Positions 1 through 12,104 of a stretch of DNA of 64,000 nt are shown piece by piece. Source of the stretch: Stenopsyche tienmushanensis (lineage: Eukaryota > Arthropoda > Insecta > Trichoptera > Stenopsychidae); NCBI GenBank assembly GCA_008973525.1, contig WACJ01000363.1, positions 1-64,000 of the forward strand, written 5' to 3'. How positions within the stretch are numbered: position 1 is the stretch's first letter; the number at the start of each line of letters is the position of its first letter. Under the pieces are notes generated by a model. The model was not told where the DNA came from and made no database searches. It saw only the letters and a program-made list of their open reading frames with translations. The translations under genes were made by a program, and so were the position numbers.

Positions 1-112
1 TTTTGAAGCTCGATAAATATGTTTAATACACGTTTTTTACCATATTAATATTTTTAAAATATATAAAAAATTGAAAAAATTAAATTTAATTTAAAATGTT
101 ATAGGCTGATAA

Positions 113-590
113 AGGGTTAGAGGTAAAAAAAGTGTGTCCTAGTTGACATGATTCCAACCCTATTAGTCATCTGAAATAAAAAATAAATAAAATAAAATAA
201 ATAATCTTATTTTTGCAAATTTAAAAAAAAAATAAAAAATAAAATTTGGTTTTTTTTTTCAGTTTTGATTATTTTAAAAACAAAATTTTAGCATAAATCT
301 GGTACGAACGATTAAAAAATAATATTAAAAAAATGTATACTAAGTTTGAAGTAAATCAGTTAATTAAAACTAGAGATATCATGTCAACCGTGTTGAAAAA
401 CTCATGACACGCTCATATGTATAGACGCATTTCATTTTCATACCGTGTTGTCGATAAGTAAATCCCAAAAAAATATAAACCGGGGGTAGAATGAGGCAGA
501 AGTTCACCTGGGGGTGTTTAAATTTAAGACTTAATAGATTTTGATTTTTTTAAAAAAATATTTTCAACCCACTGCGATCCAAACGATGGG
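113..590 (+). repeat. Dispersed repeat E, copy 1
   Basis: This stretch matches 14510-15195 in the same orientation. Shared blocks run in the same order: a TTGACAYGATT block, an 'ATAAATCTGGTA' block, 'GATATCATGTCAACCGTG', 'AGTAAATCCCAAAAAAAT', 'GTAGAATGAGGC', 'CACCTGGGGGTGTT' and 'TATTTTCAACCCACTGCGAT'. Copy 2 carries extra sequence in the middle. No coding sequence is visible and no class can be assigned. Shorter pieces occur at 49080-49190 (minus) and 53325-53450 (plus). Confidence 0.8.
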
Positions 591-3094
591 ATAAACATAC
601 TGTCCAAAAAATATTTAGTAATTTAAATCTATTTGCATAAATCTGTGTATTAAAATAGATCTTTTTATTAAAATTGACTTTATTTTATCAAGTTTTCGAT
701 TCTTAAATCATTCAAATTTCATACAGAAAAGCAAGAAAAGTGTTATTTGACACGTTTATATACCGAGTGCGGCAGAGACATTACCTTATTTTAAAAATAA
801 ATAAAATAAACAGTATACAAGATATTATTTATTTTTTAATTTCATTTTATAGAAAACTATTTAAAGTTTTAATTCATTACATTATAAAAATTATTTCATT
901 AAGATGCTCAGTTTGAAGCTTCAAAACTCGGCTATCTCAATATATTGATCAGAACGGAGATCACCTTGATGATTTATTTTTTTATATAAATTAAACAAAG
1001 ACCTTAAATGTTTTTCTATAACATAGAATAAATAGTTAAAATTATGTTTTATAAAGTATTTGTGTTATTCACTTTATAAATTAGGTAGTTTCCCTGTCGC
1101 ATTTTATTTTAATTGCTTAAATGTACAAGATACATAACATCAAGTTTAACCACTTTATTGCCGGACAATGATTTAACGTCGTTGGCAACACTTGCGTAAA
1201 AAGCGAACGATCGTTGTCTTAAAATAGCTTTATAGAACAGTCAATAAAGTTCAGATTTATACTCAACACAATTGATTTAACGCGTTTTTTAATTGTTTAA
1301 AGGGTTGTATTGTATCGGCAGTGATTTATAGTGGAAGATCTATAATGTAGCAGTATACGGTCGAGGCTTTTTGAGCGTTCTTGTATTTTACAGTTACCTA
1401 TTAACAATGAATCATATCTCTAAAATAGATAATGACCTAGTACAGAACCAGTAGCTGATGAACTGAATAATGGTTTTTTTTGGCGTTTTTTTTATGGTGG
1501 CCGTTCCTCTTGTCGGAGTTGCAATGCAGAAGTGTATTGAACTTCCTCGATGATCGGATTTGCTGTTGAAGCATTTCGGGCATAAAGGTTGACGACTCGT
1601 CAAGTGTTTGGATTCGACCGTCCTTTGGGATTATCCACGGTGTGTTTCATTCACGTTTCGAACACCACTTATACCCCGTAATGTCCCCCAGCTCCGGACA
1701 CCGGCTGATTGGGCCAAACTTGGAACAATGAACCTGACTGCCTATTGGAGCGGATAGACCGATTGGAACCATCCAAAGCTCTGTTCACGATCGCCAAACA
1801 ATGATTGCATTGCGAATTTGAATAATCCATAAACTATTTGTAAAATAGAAAAAATGTCATTTGCAAAATGGTGCAAAGTATGCCCAATTTGCAGCTGTCT
1901 TCTTAGATCATCAATTTGCGTAACTTTAATTTTTTTATGCTATTTGATTTGCATCATCAAGAATATATCTTCCCATGGCCAATGAGGGCATTAAAAGATT
2001 TAATGGCTTAATTACCCCCTCATTGACTTCCTCAGCAAGGGTTCGAAGAACGTGGACGATTGCTGTATCGCTCCACTGGTTACAACCAAAGGGCAACGTG
2101 TACGCGTGTGAAATAAGAAATAAACCTAATTAAAAGGTAATTCAATAAATCAAAAAAGTAATCCGCCGATGATTCATTTTCTCGGCTTATAGATCACCGA
2201 GTCGGTTTGTTGAACTCTTGTTTTTACAGTGCCAAAATTTTAAACAGTAAAAAACAACGCCTCCTCGCTCTACGCACCACACTTTGGATCCATTAACTGA
2301 ATTACCGACTGTCTAAAAAGTCGACAAGAATAAAAGAAATCACTCATCTTTTCATTCTTCTCAGATTCCGTCCCAGCGTGTATTTTCAAATACGTTTATT
2401 TGATTTTTTAAGCTCATGAATACACTGAATAGACACCATGATGTAATTATGAGCATATTTCATACAAAAATATTTTTTCACAATTCAAATGCAGATTGCT
2501 CTCGAAAAGCGCAAATCGACGATTAAGCCGTCATAAACAATTTTTTTTTGCCCAAAAATAAAATTATCATTCAGTATTACTTTGTGGTCGAGCGGCCATT
2601 AACTCTCCCTCAGCGCTGCAACTAAACTAAATCATGACTAATGGCCGAAATCATCTCAACAAACACGATATCCAATCGATTTACTACTTCAATTGATATT
2701 CAATTCGCAGGAACATTTAGACTATGATTTTACACGCGTATACACGCGGATATAATTCCGTCACAGGTGTCATCGCCTTTTATTAATTAACTATTTGGCA
2801 GACTCCACCAAAGCTTGAGATATTGAGCCAAGTTATTTTACATAATAAATATTTGATATATTATTAGATAATATTAACCCAAAACAACCCATTTAAATTC
2901 GTATAAGATAACAAGACGAAATCATAAATTCAAGCACCCATAACCGCGTAAATTGAGCCAAATTCCTTAAGAAATATTTTATTAAATAAAGAAAAATTAA
3001 ATTAATGCCAATTGCATTCCAATATTTGTTGAAATTCATATTTAAAGCATAACAAATTTAACGTTGGAATTAAATAATTTGACAAAACCTGCTA
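591..3094. other. No recognised feature
   Basis: AT-rich sequence without a supported gene. A GC-richer block around 1480-1800 has only short interrupted frames and matches no family I recognise. It could be an old repeat or a diverged exon, and I cannot tell which. Confidence 0.4.
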
Positions 3095-3649
3095 CCAGAC
3101 ATATCCCGAAAGTAAGTGTACTGTGACAATAATGGGCAGTGATTTTTGTTTTCTACGAGTTAGCCATACTGAGTGATAGAATCATACATATTATATCTTC
3201 TGACAAAGTGAGCATATAAGATATACAGTAATACGCAAATTCACGTTGTGGTGTCCAGTTGCGTGAAAAATGTCGATAAGAAACCCCGCCAAGCGCGAGC
3301 AGCTCAATATCGCTCGTGAGTTTCTTGCGCAACTTCAATTGAAAAGTGAGGATTATCTGAGCGTTATTGTGACTGGAGATAAAAAATGGGTGGCTTATTA
3401 CACGTTTGAGTCAAAAAGACAGTCATCGCAGTTCGCAAAAAATTTAAAACCACAAATTTTTGGGCAAAAAGTCATGGTCTCAGGGTGACACCATAAAAAA
3501 CGCAAAAGAAGCATTCAAAATAAATGGAAGGATATGCTGATAAGAGATATGCATTTAACAAATGTGTCAACAATGTCTTGTATTTTTCAAATATACTTTT
3601 TCTAAAAAAATATAAAAATTTAGTACACTTACTTTCGGGATATGCCTCG
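3095..3649 (+). mobile_element. Deleted mariner element, family M1 copy 1
   Basis: Inverted termini share the core 'CATATCCCGAAAGTAAGTGT' at 3100-3120 and its reverse complement near 3624-3643. TA dinucleotides lie just outside at 3093-3094 and 3650-3651, as expected for a mariner target duplication. At about 555 bp it is far shorter than a full mariner. The N-terminal DNA-binding part and the region after the first catalytic motif are missing. A longer sister copy in the opposite orientation lies at 56303-57177. Confidence 0.9.
3270..3488 (+). pseudogene. Mariner transposase fragment around the first catalytic Asp
   Basis: This 72-codon open stretch contains 'VTGDKKWVAYY', which corresponds to the first catalytic block of mariner transposases (usually TGDEKWV). 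It is followed by 'ESKRQSSQ' and 'KVMVSG', the usual linker toward the second catalytic block. In the family the enzyme cuts and pastes DNA at TA sites with three acidic residues. Here only the first is present, and the second and third blocks have been deleted. A few residues of a C-terminal tail may survive near 3520-3590. The fragment cannot encode an active enzyme. The apparent start is just where the frame opens. Confidence 0.88.
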
Positions 3650-3874
3650 TACCAAACAATTGATATGGCGTTAACATTTTTGTACTATATAGTATATTTG
3701 TAAACTATAACTATTATCATTCTTATCATGTTGCAATTGAATATCAATTTATACAGGTCATCAAATCCTTAATTTTATCCACCATCATAAATTAATATCA
3801 AATAAAGTTGACATATTTTTTGAGCTTGAATCTTTTTTTTGCTATGCTATGTGAATATTAGTGCTCCATCGCAT

Positions 3875-3955
3875 ACGCAACGATATATCGTCGTTGGTAT
3901 TTACCGCATGTATTATCTACGACGATATATCGCTGTCTGGTACTAAGAGGATTAA
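3875..3955 (-). repeat. Terminal fragment of a TTAA-flanked palindromic repeat (family P)
   Basis: Two CGATATATCG palindromes, at 3881-3890 and 3923-3932, are followed by 'TACTAAGAGGA' and TTAA at 3952-3955. The same order and spacing occur in degenerate form at 38831-38905. The TTAA next to a conserved terminus suggests a piggyBac-like non-autonomous element. That class is inferred, since no transposase is present. Confidence 0.55.
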
Positions 3956-3959
3956 AAGG

Positions 3960-6240
3960 TGATCGTGTTGTTTATACAAGAAAATGTCTTTTCAAGGAAA
4001 GGTTTCATTTTTTTTAAATGGAATGCTTTAATATGGCAAAGATCTCTTTTTAAGAGATTCATCTTTTAGATTAATTGACTTTTAATTGATACAGAAGGCA
4101 ATGGAAAATTATATTGCTATTGGTGTACGAGGGGGATTCAAATATGATCCGGAATTTTTCTGTACAAATGCATTAGTGATATATAAAAATACAAATGGAG
4201 TATCATATTTTTCTACATAATAAATACACTTATTTCTATCGGATGGGAAGATTTTTGATCTCATCATTGAAGAAAGAATGCGAGAAATAGCATACTCTTT
4301 AACATTCACATAAAACACAAAACATTCCATCGTTATTTCAGTTTAGACTTGATTTTCTGGTTATATAGCCGTAAAAACTCATTACAATTCATAAAGTAGG
4401 GCAGGGCTAACATTGAGCTACTGATTTGCAACAGTCATTTGATCATACCTGTCATATTACGAGAATCATTACGCTGCATCCATTATTCAAGACGAATCAT
4501 ATGTCTTACATTTCAATAGGATTTCGAGAAACTGATGCAATTTCAGCATATTGTTTTATTATTTTCGCATTGAGATACATCATCGGGTGTTGTTTATTGT
4601 TGATTTTTATTTTACGTTTAATTACATCATCATTTCGATGATAAAAAAGCAACAAGCTGCATATCAATAGATGATTGATGATATTATCATTGTGGTCGGT
4701 GAATGGATGCATGGTTTGATTGAGATTTTTTTTCGGACCGCGAATGAATTAGACGAAATTTCAATGCGCGATTAAAAAACAATTAAAAGCATTTCGTGCG
4801 ATTTCGGCATTTTGAGGGTTAAAATAATGGATTCGTTTGGATGACGACATCCGCGTCGACCGAGCGTAGATCTCGCGAGGAGGAAATGTATTTTAAATAT
4901 GAGACTATTAGAATTTGTCTTTGGAAAATTTTCTAGAATTTATGTTCGTATTTCGAGTATTTATGCTTGGGCTTTTATGTTAATAATTTTCAAAGAAAGC
5001 CAAGATAAATTATTAATGATAGATGCTTGTATTCCGACACTTATGTCTTGATGTGCACTGTTATGCCTGTTGATTTGACAGCTGTCTGATTTATTTTGGA
5101 AGTCATTGCTTGACAATAAATGTCACGAAAGCAATGTCAATGTATGAATACATAACACTTTAACACATTTATATACTAAGAAAATTCATAGCAAATTATA
5201 GCCGATTCAAAATAAAATTGATTTGAGCTTATGAAAAGATTTAAGCAATTTAAATTTAGGATTCGCTTTTCAGAAATTCAATTATTGCGTTAACGAAGAG
5301 AACATAATGAGACCCAATCCCGAATCTTATACAGAACTTGGGCGTTTCTAGGAACACTATTTTCCAGTTTTACATTTTAAGCTAATTTCGAAATCGCTTA
5401 GACATTTTAGACGCTGAGATCTTTAACAATAGGCGAAATAAGTGTGTCTTAAATAAAATATAAAGCAATTCTGGACGAGAATCAGCGAGCAGTTCACGAA
5501 TTCCACCAGAAAAAAACTATTCATGAAAATTAAAATTCTGTCACACAACGAAAGATTTCATCGTAAAAACGCCGAATGGAGTGATGATACATGAGTAAAT
5601 ATGTTAAAGTTATTGGCGCTCTTGACACTGGTAGCTATATTGGCTAAGAATAGCTGCTGTAGGTGAGTAGAGTGGAACGTGCCAACATTGACAACTCGCC
5701 AGGCATTCAACATACAAATCAAACCGTTAAATTCAATTAAATTTGAACTAAATAATTTTAATAGAATTTTTTTGCACGCCGGATAACATGTGTTAAAATT
5801 ATAACAATTTACTCGATCAAAAAAACTTGTACTTTTTACCCAATTAGAGTCATTGTGCCAATGCATACATACATTCACTCACTGATTTGTCCAGGGCAAG
5901 GATATTCATCTGGCTTAAATTATATAATATCCACCATGACAAGTGTTACTCATTAAAAGCCTTCATTTTTATATGTATATTCATATTTAATAACCCAAAT
6001 GTAAAGTCAATTAAGTCATATAAATAATGGCCATTGATTGCTCAATCAATTATATTTGTTTTGTTTGCTAATATCTACCAGAACATTAACACGCTAATTG
6101 CGGGGCGCGTATTTTATAAACAACGGCGTCTTTTGGTTAACATCGGCTAAAAAGTTATAACGGGTTATATTTTCATATTAATTGGGTTATGAAGATTTAT
6201 TGAAACTATTTTTATAAAATTGAGCCCATTCCCTAAATAC
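3960..6240. other. No recognised feature
   Basis: AT-rich DNA with only short frames that stop by chance. The minus-strand frame at 5558-5878 has no recognisable domain. No transposon termini were seen. Confidence 0.4.
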
Positions 6241-6584
6241 ATTTGCGTTTGTTTTTATGCGATAGATACATTCCACAAGGAGTCGCATATAAAAAAATCG
6301 CATAAAAAAAGACTTGAACTTTATAGAAAACTGATGGATATATTCCATTATTTTTAAAAAGCGCATAACTTTAAATCACTGTGATGTGATTATATCAAAA
6401 ATCGCATAAAAAAAGTTTATAAAAATCATATAAATAAAAACACTGCATATTTATCTTAGAATTGTTTTATTAAAGTCTATTGTAATCGATAATCGTACAA
6501 ATTATCAATCAGCATAAATTTATTTGTCATCCTTCTGTGTTTAAATAGTATTTTTTTTAAATGTAATCGCTGTATTAACCTCTT

Positions 6585-6720
6585 AAAGAGGTAAGAGACA
6601 ATTTTGTGTCCAAATTGAGCTCGGAGACAGACAGAGATGAAGAGTGTCTTTCACGTTGAGTTTTGAGAGAAACAGAGACAGAGAGAGTATCTTGCGTACG
6701 TCGTACGATTTTATATGATA
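6585..6720 (+). repeat. Possible repeat F-related segment
   Basis: GAGACAGAGA-type sequence followed by 'TCTTGCGT' resembles the core of repeat F at 27580-27620 and 39470-39490. The match is short and purine-rich, so chance similarity is possible. Confidence 0.3.
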
Positions 6721-6774
6721 TAATGAATTTAATTCAAGTTAATTGTTTATCTTTACTTGAAGAAATGACCAAAT

Positions 6775-6930
6775 GTTGTGTGCTATCGACAGTATTTATT
6801 TATTTATGTACAAGCTTCATACACGTTGCGACGGTCCTGATAGATAAGTGGATTTGTACGGATGATAAAGGGCGGACATACAAACATAGAATCTCATTGC
6901 TCAAAGGGATAAACTTTGCAACGATTTAAT
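6775..6930 (+). repeat. Dispersed repeat C, copy 1
   Basis: Shares 'TGTGTGCTATCGACAGT', the ACAAGCTT block, 'CGGTCCTGA', 'GTGGATTTGTACGGATGAT', 'GGCGGACATACAAACATAG' and the terminal 'CAAAGGG' with copies at 11350-11488 (minus), 12105-12455, 21832-22012 (minus) and 29083-29450. It is non-coding. The CCCTTTG-like end next to TTA resembles piggyBac-type termini, but that is only a suggestion. Confidence 0.75.
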
Positions 6931-7493
6931 AAAAAAAAATTATGCAGTTCGCGATATGGAGCGTTTAATATGCTTTTGAGAAGAGTTGCCAGATTTAAAA
7001 ACAATTCCGTTCGCCCATTGCCCTATACACACTCACACTATAACGGTTGTAAGTTGTACTAGTGTTAATTAAAAAAAATTATACGCATTCGCATAAAAAA
7101 AATCATATCAAGATAACTTCAAAATCGCATAAAAACTTCATATGCGATGGAATAAATGTATTTATAATGAACTATGTATAAAAAGAAGATAATCTATTTG
7201 TATTTTTATATATCACTAATAAATTTGTACAAAAACATTCCGGGCTATATTTGAATATAGAAAAAAAATAAGTATAATCTTGGCTATTTTTTTAAATATA
7301 CATTTCTACGATAGACGTGCGCAAAATGCCCCCGCAGTTAATGTGTTTATATATTTCAAATTGAGGTATAATTGACAGTAGGATTTTGCATGTATACTAA
7401 ACGTTCTAAATCCAATAAAGCTCATGAAGCTGTGTTCATTTTTGTTGAAATACATATTTATTCATTCCACGCTGCACTTGCACTTGATGAATG

Positions 7494-7556
7494 ATCGACG
7501 GCCACCACGCGGGTCTGTTTTTCTATCGGGTCGCTGAAGAGACCGCAAAGAAGATA
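7494..7556 (-). repeat. Short LTR-like fragment (family D)
   Basis: 'GGCCACCACGCGGGT' followed by 'CTATCGGGTCG' is, on the minus strand, the same order seen at the end of the LTR-like copies (CCCGATAGAA, then GAACGAACCCG). A second such junction piece is at 9531-9580. Confidence 0.45.
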
Positions 7557-7559
7557 GTT

Positions 7560-8660
7560 AGATGACAGTGGGAAGAATAATAAACCATCATAATTAAGAT
7601 CTTTTCTTATCGAGCTTTTAAAATCAGGTCAAAGGGCCTCCTGCGGGAAATATACAAAGTGCATATAAAATATTGAAGAGTGATGATGGCTTCGGATGCA
7701 TATTGCACCGGTAGCTGGTTTCGAATGCAGAGCCCCCGAAGCATTCACGCAACCTGTGCAAGTGCCAAGATCATGTCAGAGAAATTATATAGGATTCCGG
7801 TAACCCCAGTAGGGACCTCTCGTTCACTTCATATTTTATGCTAACTTACACCCGGACATATATTTTATTTAAGTGCATATTTATAAAAGCGCCTAAGCTC
7901 GGAAACATAATTTTCCTACTGGACGGGAAATTATCGATAATTGACTTGAATGGGCGTATAAATCCTGAAAATTTGTACCGAACGCCGGCGAGCATGGAGT
8001 GTTGGTTCTCTATCGTGTGGAAGATTTGAGTTAACATGTAAACAATTTGATAAATGATGTGTTGAGGAATAAATTTTGCATATGCCGGAATTGCAATACA
8101 AGACCATCTGATTTGTATTAGGGTGTGGCTGAAATTAAAATGTTGACCTTTTGACTTCAGTCTATTTAGCAGGATGTGTTTGATATTAAAACGTTTTTTT
8201 TTATTTCAAGGCTTTTGTACTATTATTATATGACTATGAATTTTCACTAAATAATATATATTATAACAGTAATTAACAATGGACGATCTAATAGTTTCCC
8301 AATAGATAAAAATAGTTATTTTGATGGTGCTCTTTGATAATATTGTAATTTCATCCTGTCAATTATTTCGTTCAGATAATATCAACCCAAATTCCAGCTT
8401 TTAATCATAAGTCAGTATTGTGTATTTTGTTTAGTTTATCTCTTTCTATATATGTATTTGCAATGTACCAAGGCTGAGATTCCCAGATTTAAATTTATTT
8501 TCCAGTGTCCTATACTCTAATCTGGGACTCTAAAACTGCTGTCAATATCCTTTTTGAAAAAATATCCAAAATTTCACCTTTAAATCGTCATAACTTTTTA
8601 ATCTGTGGTTCGAAAAAATCGGGATTGAAATTTTTATCTAATAGAAATCATACACTTCAC
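7560..8660. other. No recognised feature
   Basis: AT-rich DNA. Overlapping frames on both strands at 7838-8037 are mirror images of one open stretch and have no family signature. Confidence 0.35.
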
Positions 8661-9462
8661 CAGCACGTTGAAGGCTACTAAATCGAGACATTCTCACCGA
8701 AATCTGGACGCTTGGAAACAGTGGCGTAACTACTAATTGCAGAGGTAAGCGACACCCTGGGGCAGTAAATGACTAATCTATGTATACATATATAGAGTAG
8801 ATATATGTTTTTCAAATTATTATGTTAACCTTTCCCTACCGGTGATGTATTTACTACACCTCGACGCTAATAATGGGAATATCGATATGAAATATAATAG
8901 ATACGGGGTTCAGAATTTTTGTATTCCTCCGTAATATAATTACGAATCACATCAAAGTATTATAGTATATAAGTATTCAACTGCAGCGACGGAAATAAAT
9001 ATTTTTTCGGGAAATTGGGAATTTTGCGAGTCTTAGTCTGTGTCTCAGCAGAAAGGAATTTAATCAGTCACATTGATGGTGTTGTACAAAAATGAGGGCT
9101 CACGCGGTCATCAATTCGAACTAGCATTTAAATATCTGATGACGATGCCTCCAACGAGTGTGGAAGCTGAGCGTGCATTTTCAGCAGCTAGTTGCCTGAC
9201 TTCCAAAATCAGATCCAGACTAAATGACGAAACACTCGATGGTTTAATGTTCGGGCATATTTTTAAAATAATATTTGAATTTTTAAGTGTTTTATTTATC
9301 TATTTTTGAATTGTATTTTTATCTTTTCTTGAATAAATAAAATTCTTTGGCCTTCAAGTGATTTTTTATATTGAACAAATGGACTGATTAGTAATTTTTG
9401 ATCAAATTTATCAATGTAATTTCTTTTTTTTGGCGGTCTCAAGATCTGACACCACTGGATTA
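8661..9462 (+). mobile_element. Decayed hAT transposon
   Basis: A hAT-like terminus 'CAGTGGCGTAAC' at 8720-8731 faces an inverted counterpart ending in 'GACACCACTG' near 9448-9457. Between them lies a hAT C-terminal dimerisation domain. The 8-bp sequences outside the termini do not match, so no target duplication is confirmed. Positions 8661-8999 and 9404-9425 are repeated at 50562-50920, where the middle is missing. Duplicated copies of the right end are at 19247-19386. Confidence 0.75.
9073..9309 (+). pseudogene. hAT transposase C-terminal dimerisation domain remnant
   Basis: Residues near the start of this 78-codon frame read 'LMTMPPTSVEAERAFSAAS', followed by 'SKIRSRLNDETLDGLMF'. This is the well-known hATC signature: proline-proline-(T/S)-S, then E-R-F-S, then R-x-x-L and a leucine-rich tail. 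In hAT enzymes this domain holds the transposase dimer together. The RNase H-like catalytic core that should precede it is not visible upstream, so this is a truncated gene. The frame ends shortly after the domain in an AT-rich tail, as expected for the gene's 3' end. Family call firm, activity excluded. Confidence 0.9.
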
Positions 9463-9530
9463 CTGTGCAAAAATTTGAATAGATGATGGGTGATGAGCGG
9501 GTTGCGCCTCACCCCGCACGTGCGTTTTAA

Positions 9531-9580
9531 GATGGATGGCCACCACGCGGGTTCGTTCATTATCAGATAGCTGACGAGGC
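9531..9580 (-). repeat. Short LTR-like fragment (family D)
   Basis: 'GGCCACCACGCGGGTTCGTTC' region matches the fragment at 7494-7556 and the outer edge of the LTR-like repeats. It starts a few dozen bases after the right end of the hAT remnant. Confidence 0.45.
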
Positions 9581-11340
9581 GGGATGAAAATTTGAAAATT
9601 GAGTATTGCTTTTTTTATCAGAATCTTTTTGCAATGGAATTGTTATGTATGAAAATAGGATATTTTTCAGGTATATTCTTACTGATGGGCTGGATTATAG
9701 TCTCTCGTTCATCGAGCTGGTGGACTACAAATCTGTGTGGTTGTTCTCGAGTGCAAAAAGCATTTTTGGCTCAATGCACAAGTGCGTTTTCCCTCACGTT
9801 GCACACAGATCTCAGCATCATAGTTTTCTGGATCTGCTCCGCGTGCTGGGGTTACTGGCCTCGTGCCTAAGGGAATAAAAAAACTGGGCTTCGGAGAGAC
9901 GTATAAATGCAATAAATACGGCAACCGAAACGGCCATCTGCGAGGAGGAGAGCGAATGTAAATCATTGAACCGGGGAACCTGTTGGCACGGACTGGAACT
10001 TAATGCATTGAGCCGTTTTGCTGGATATTAACTCGAATATCCGCTCTCTGCATAATTGTCCGATGGCAAAAACACTTGATTTATTTCGACCGAAATTCAG
10101 CATCATCAAACGACGATATTTCTGGTTCGCTTCGACGTCATCCGAAGCATCGGTGCAGAACCGAACGGTAATCGCAGCCTCGCGATGAATCAGATCCTAA
10201 TGACATACTTAATAATGGACGTATTACGCAAAAGGAAACCGGGAAATATCAGCGCGGATTCAATCAATCTAATAGTTCGCCTAATCAATCATCTATTTTT
10301 TGGACAGTCAGCAACAATCGGCCTTGAATAAAAGTCATGGACTCACAGTCTCTCAGCGATTGATAGGAATCATATAATCGAATGAATTGTTTAATAAAAT
10401 AATGACTAGAAAGTGATACTGGTCGTGCATATCCTTATTGTCGGCAAAGCAATTTTATTGCAGTGCTGGCCTTGCTTTTGAAACATAGGGCGAATCAAAC
10501 TCAACATCGTTTAAATTAATGCATACGAATTGAATTGAACATCCCACGGCATGTCAAACATTAATAAATGCACTTTTCATTGCAGCGGATAGGAATGCGT
10601 TTTAATTGAACCAACATAAATCATATCGGCTGACGGTAATTTTCAATCTGTCTTAGGTCCGATGTATTTATTCTCAACACTAGGCAATTATGTACTTGCT
10701 CATATAATTCAAAATGCCAAGCGAGTTTCCATATGGAAAAATCCATAATCGGAAAACTGTCACGCTAAATATGGCATCAATATAATATATCGATATAAAT
10801 ATGAGCACAGCATGAGATAGTTGCTTGAATAATATGCATTTATAAAAATATTAACTGACACTTGCTTGTCAAATATTCAAAATGGCAGATAAATAACAAT
10901 TTTATTGCACAATCAATTAAAAGCTAATCAGACAATGGCATTTACCAAGCTCAGAATTATCACATTCTAAATAGATATCGAATCATAGCATCATTTTAGC
11001 ATCCGAAGTAAAACCAGATCAAAATTTTCATTTCATCTTACTTTTTCCATTAATAAATACCCTCAAAAAGGTATTTATTTTCCCAAATTTTCTTAATTTT
11101 TTTTTAAAACCGGTATCATTACGTTATTTTTAAACCAATTTAATTAAATGAGTTTCGGAATGAAATGACATTCAAACGAAAAGGTATATGATTTCAATAA
11201 GACAAACATGTTTTAATATTATTAAGGAGCGCCATAATAAATTTATTTTAGGGTGTATTTACTACGAAAAAAAAATTAAAATTCAGCTAATTTTTGGGTC
11301 GTCAAAGTGGGATAATCCCTTAGCCCTTTAAGTAGTGGGC
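9580..11340. other. No recognised feature
   Basis: Mostly unique-looking AT-rich DNA. A GC-richer part at 9700-9960 has open frames on both strands, but none shows a domain, a signal peptide with support, or splice signals I would trust. 10040-10250 is moderately GC-rich and non-coding by eye. Confidence 0.35.
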
Positions 11341-11349
11341 TAATTTTAA

Positions 11350-11488
11350 ATCATCATAAACTTAAATGCTATATTTGTATGTCTGCCGCTTATCATCCGT
11401 AGAAATCCACTTATGTATCAGGACCGTCGCAGCGTGTATTAAGCTTGTATATAAATAAATAAACTATGTCAATAGCACACTTGAAATA
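11350..11488 (-). repeat. Dispersed repeat C, copy 2
   Basis: On the minus strand this reads from 'TGTGCTATTGACATAG' through 'CGGTCCTGATACATAAG' to the CATACAAATATAG block, matching copy 1 at 6775-6930. A mariner starts immediately to the right, with TA at 11489-11490, and truncates the copy. Confidence 0.7.
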
Positions 11489-11490
11489 TT

Positions 11491-11765
11491 AGGGTGTCCC
11501 ATAAATTGTATTACATCAAAATTTATTGAATAATATATGATCCATTCTGTTCTATTACCTTTCTCCATCTCTCCAGAAGCCTCATAATATTTTCTTGCCA
11601 AAATTCCACAGGTTTGTTGGCAAAATATTGATCAAGGTACATTTTTATATCATTTTGTGAATTAAAATTTTTACCACGTAAAAATTTTTGCAACGAAAGA
11701 AATAAATAATAATCTGAAGGGGCAATATCCGGAGAGTATGAAGATGAGGTAAAACATCTCAGTCA
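11491..11765 (-). mobile_element. Mariner 3' end, family M2
   Basis: The terminus 'GGGTGTCCCATAAATT' follows a TA dinucleotide at 11489-11490. A similar terminus is found at 22027. Only the 3' part is kept; the other end was not found, and repeat B follows. Confidence 0.85.
11520..11760 (-). pseudogene. Mariner transposase C-terminal region
   Basis: The minus strand reads 'YSPDIAPSDYYLF', the third catalytic block of mariner transposases (usual form YSPDLAPSDYHLF, containing the last catalytic Asp). It is followed by 'LQKFLRGKNF', 'YFANKPVEFW' and 'LERWRKVIEQNGSYI', the conserved C-terminal tail where W, R, W and the final G-x-Y-I are family hallmarks. The reading frame stays open through this whole part, so it is one of the better preserved pieces here. 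The DNA-binding domain and the first two catalytic blocks are absent. Confidence 0.9.
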
Positions 11766-11798
11766 AATGATAATAATTTATTTCTGATGAGCAAATAT

Positions 11799-11995
11799 TG
11801 TAATGAGAGTCCGTAGTCGTATTATATACATGTACTGGTATAGCATCCGATCGCAAAACGTCATTCGTCATGTCATCGGTTCGAAAAGCGGACCGGTTGG
11901 ACACAAACCTTGTAGCCACTCCATTTTTTGGCATTGTGACATTTTTTGGGATAAAAATGTAGATATTCATGCGTACGATAAACATCTAGGGTCAA
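11799..11995 (+). repeat. Repeat B, degenerate copy 1
   Basis: Shares 'GCATCCGATCGCAAAACGTC'-type sequence, a TCGAAAAGCGGACCGGTTG block and 'GCCACTCC' with 19716-19900, 24236-24490, 31086-31260 and 41560-41740. The best preserved copy, at 24.2 kb, encodes a zinc-knuckle C-terminus, so this family is interpreted as the 3' part of a non-LTR retrotransposon. Confidence 0.6.
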
Positions 11996-12104
11996 TGGGA
12001 GGTCCCTATCTTCTTTCGTCTCAGATGTAAAGTGTATTTCTATAAAGAAATACAATATTTGAACTTTTTTTTTCATATCAAGAGATGACGACAACATAAA
12101 CATC

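Larger units (their letters stand above)
6241..7165. repeat. Region framed by inverted TCGCATAAA-rich ends
   Basis: The motif TCGCATAA, or its inverse TTATGCGA, recurs near 6251-6264, 6282-6310, 6395-6410, 7088-7098 and 7122-7132. The left edge (AAATACATTT, then ATTCCA, then CGCATAT) recurs inverted at the right edge (ATATGCGATGGAAT, then AAATGTATTT, 7139-7163). This looks like a TIR element of about 930 bp with subterminal repeats. A copy of repeat C sits inside. No TSD could be fixed. Confidence 0.5.

Noticed and set aside
2040..2070. 'GGGTTCGAAGAAC', resembling a tRNA B box
   Set aside because: No matching A box or cloverleaf could be drawn around it. No tRNA gene was found anywhere.
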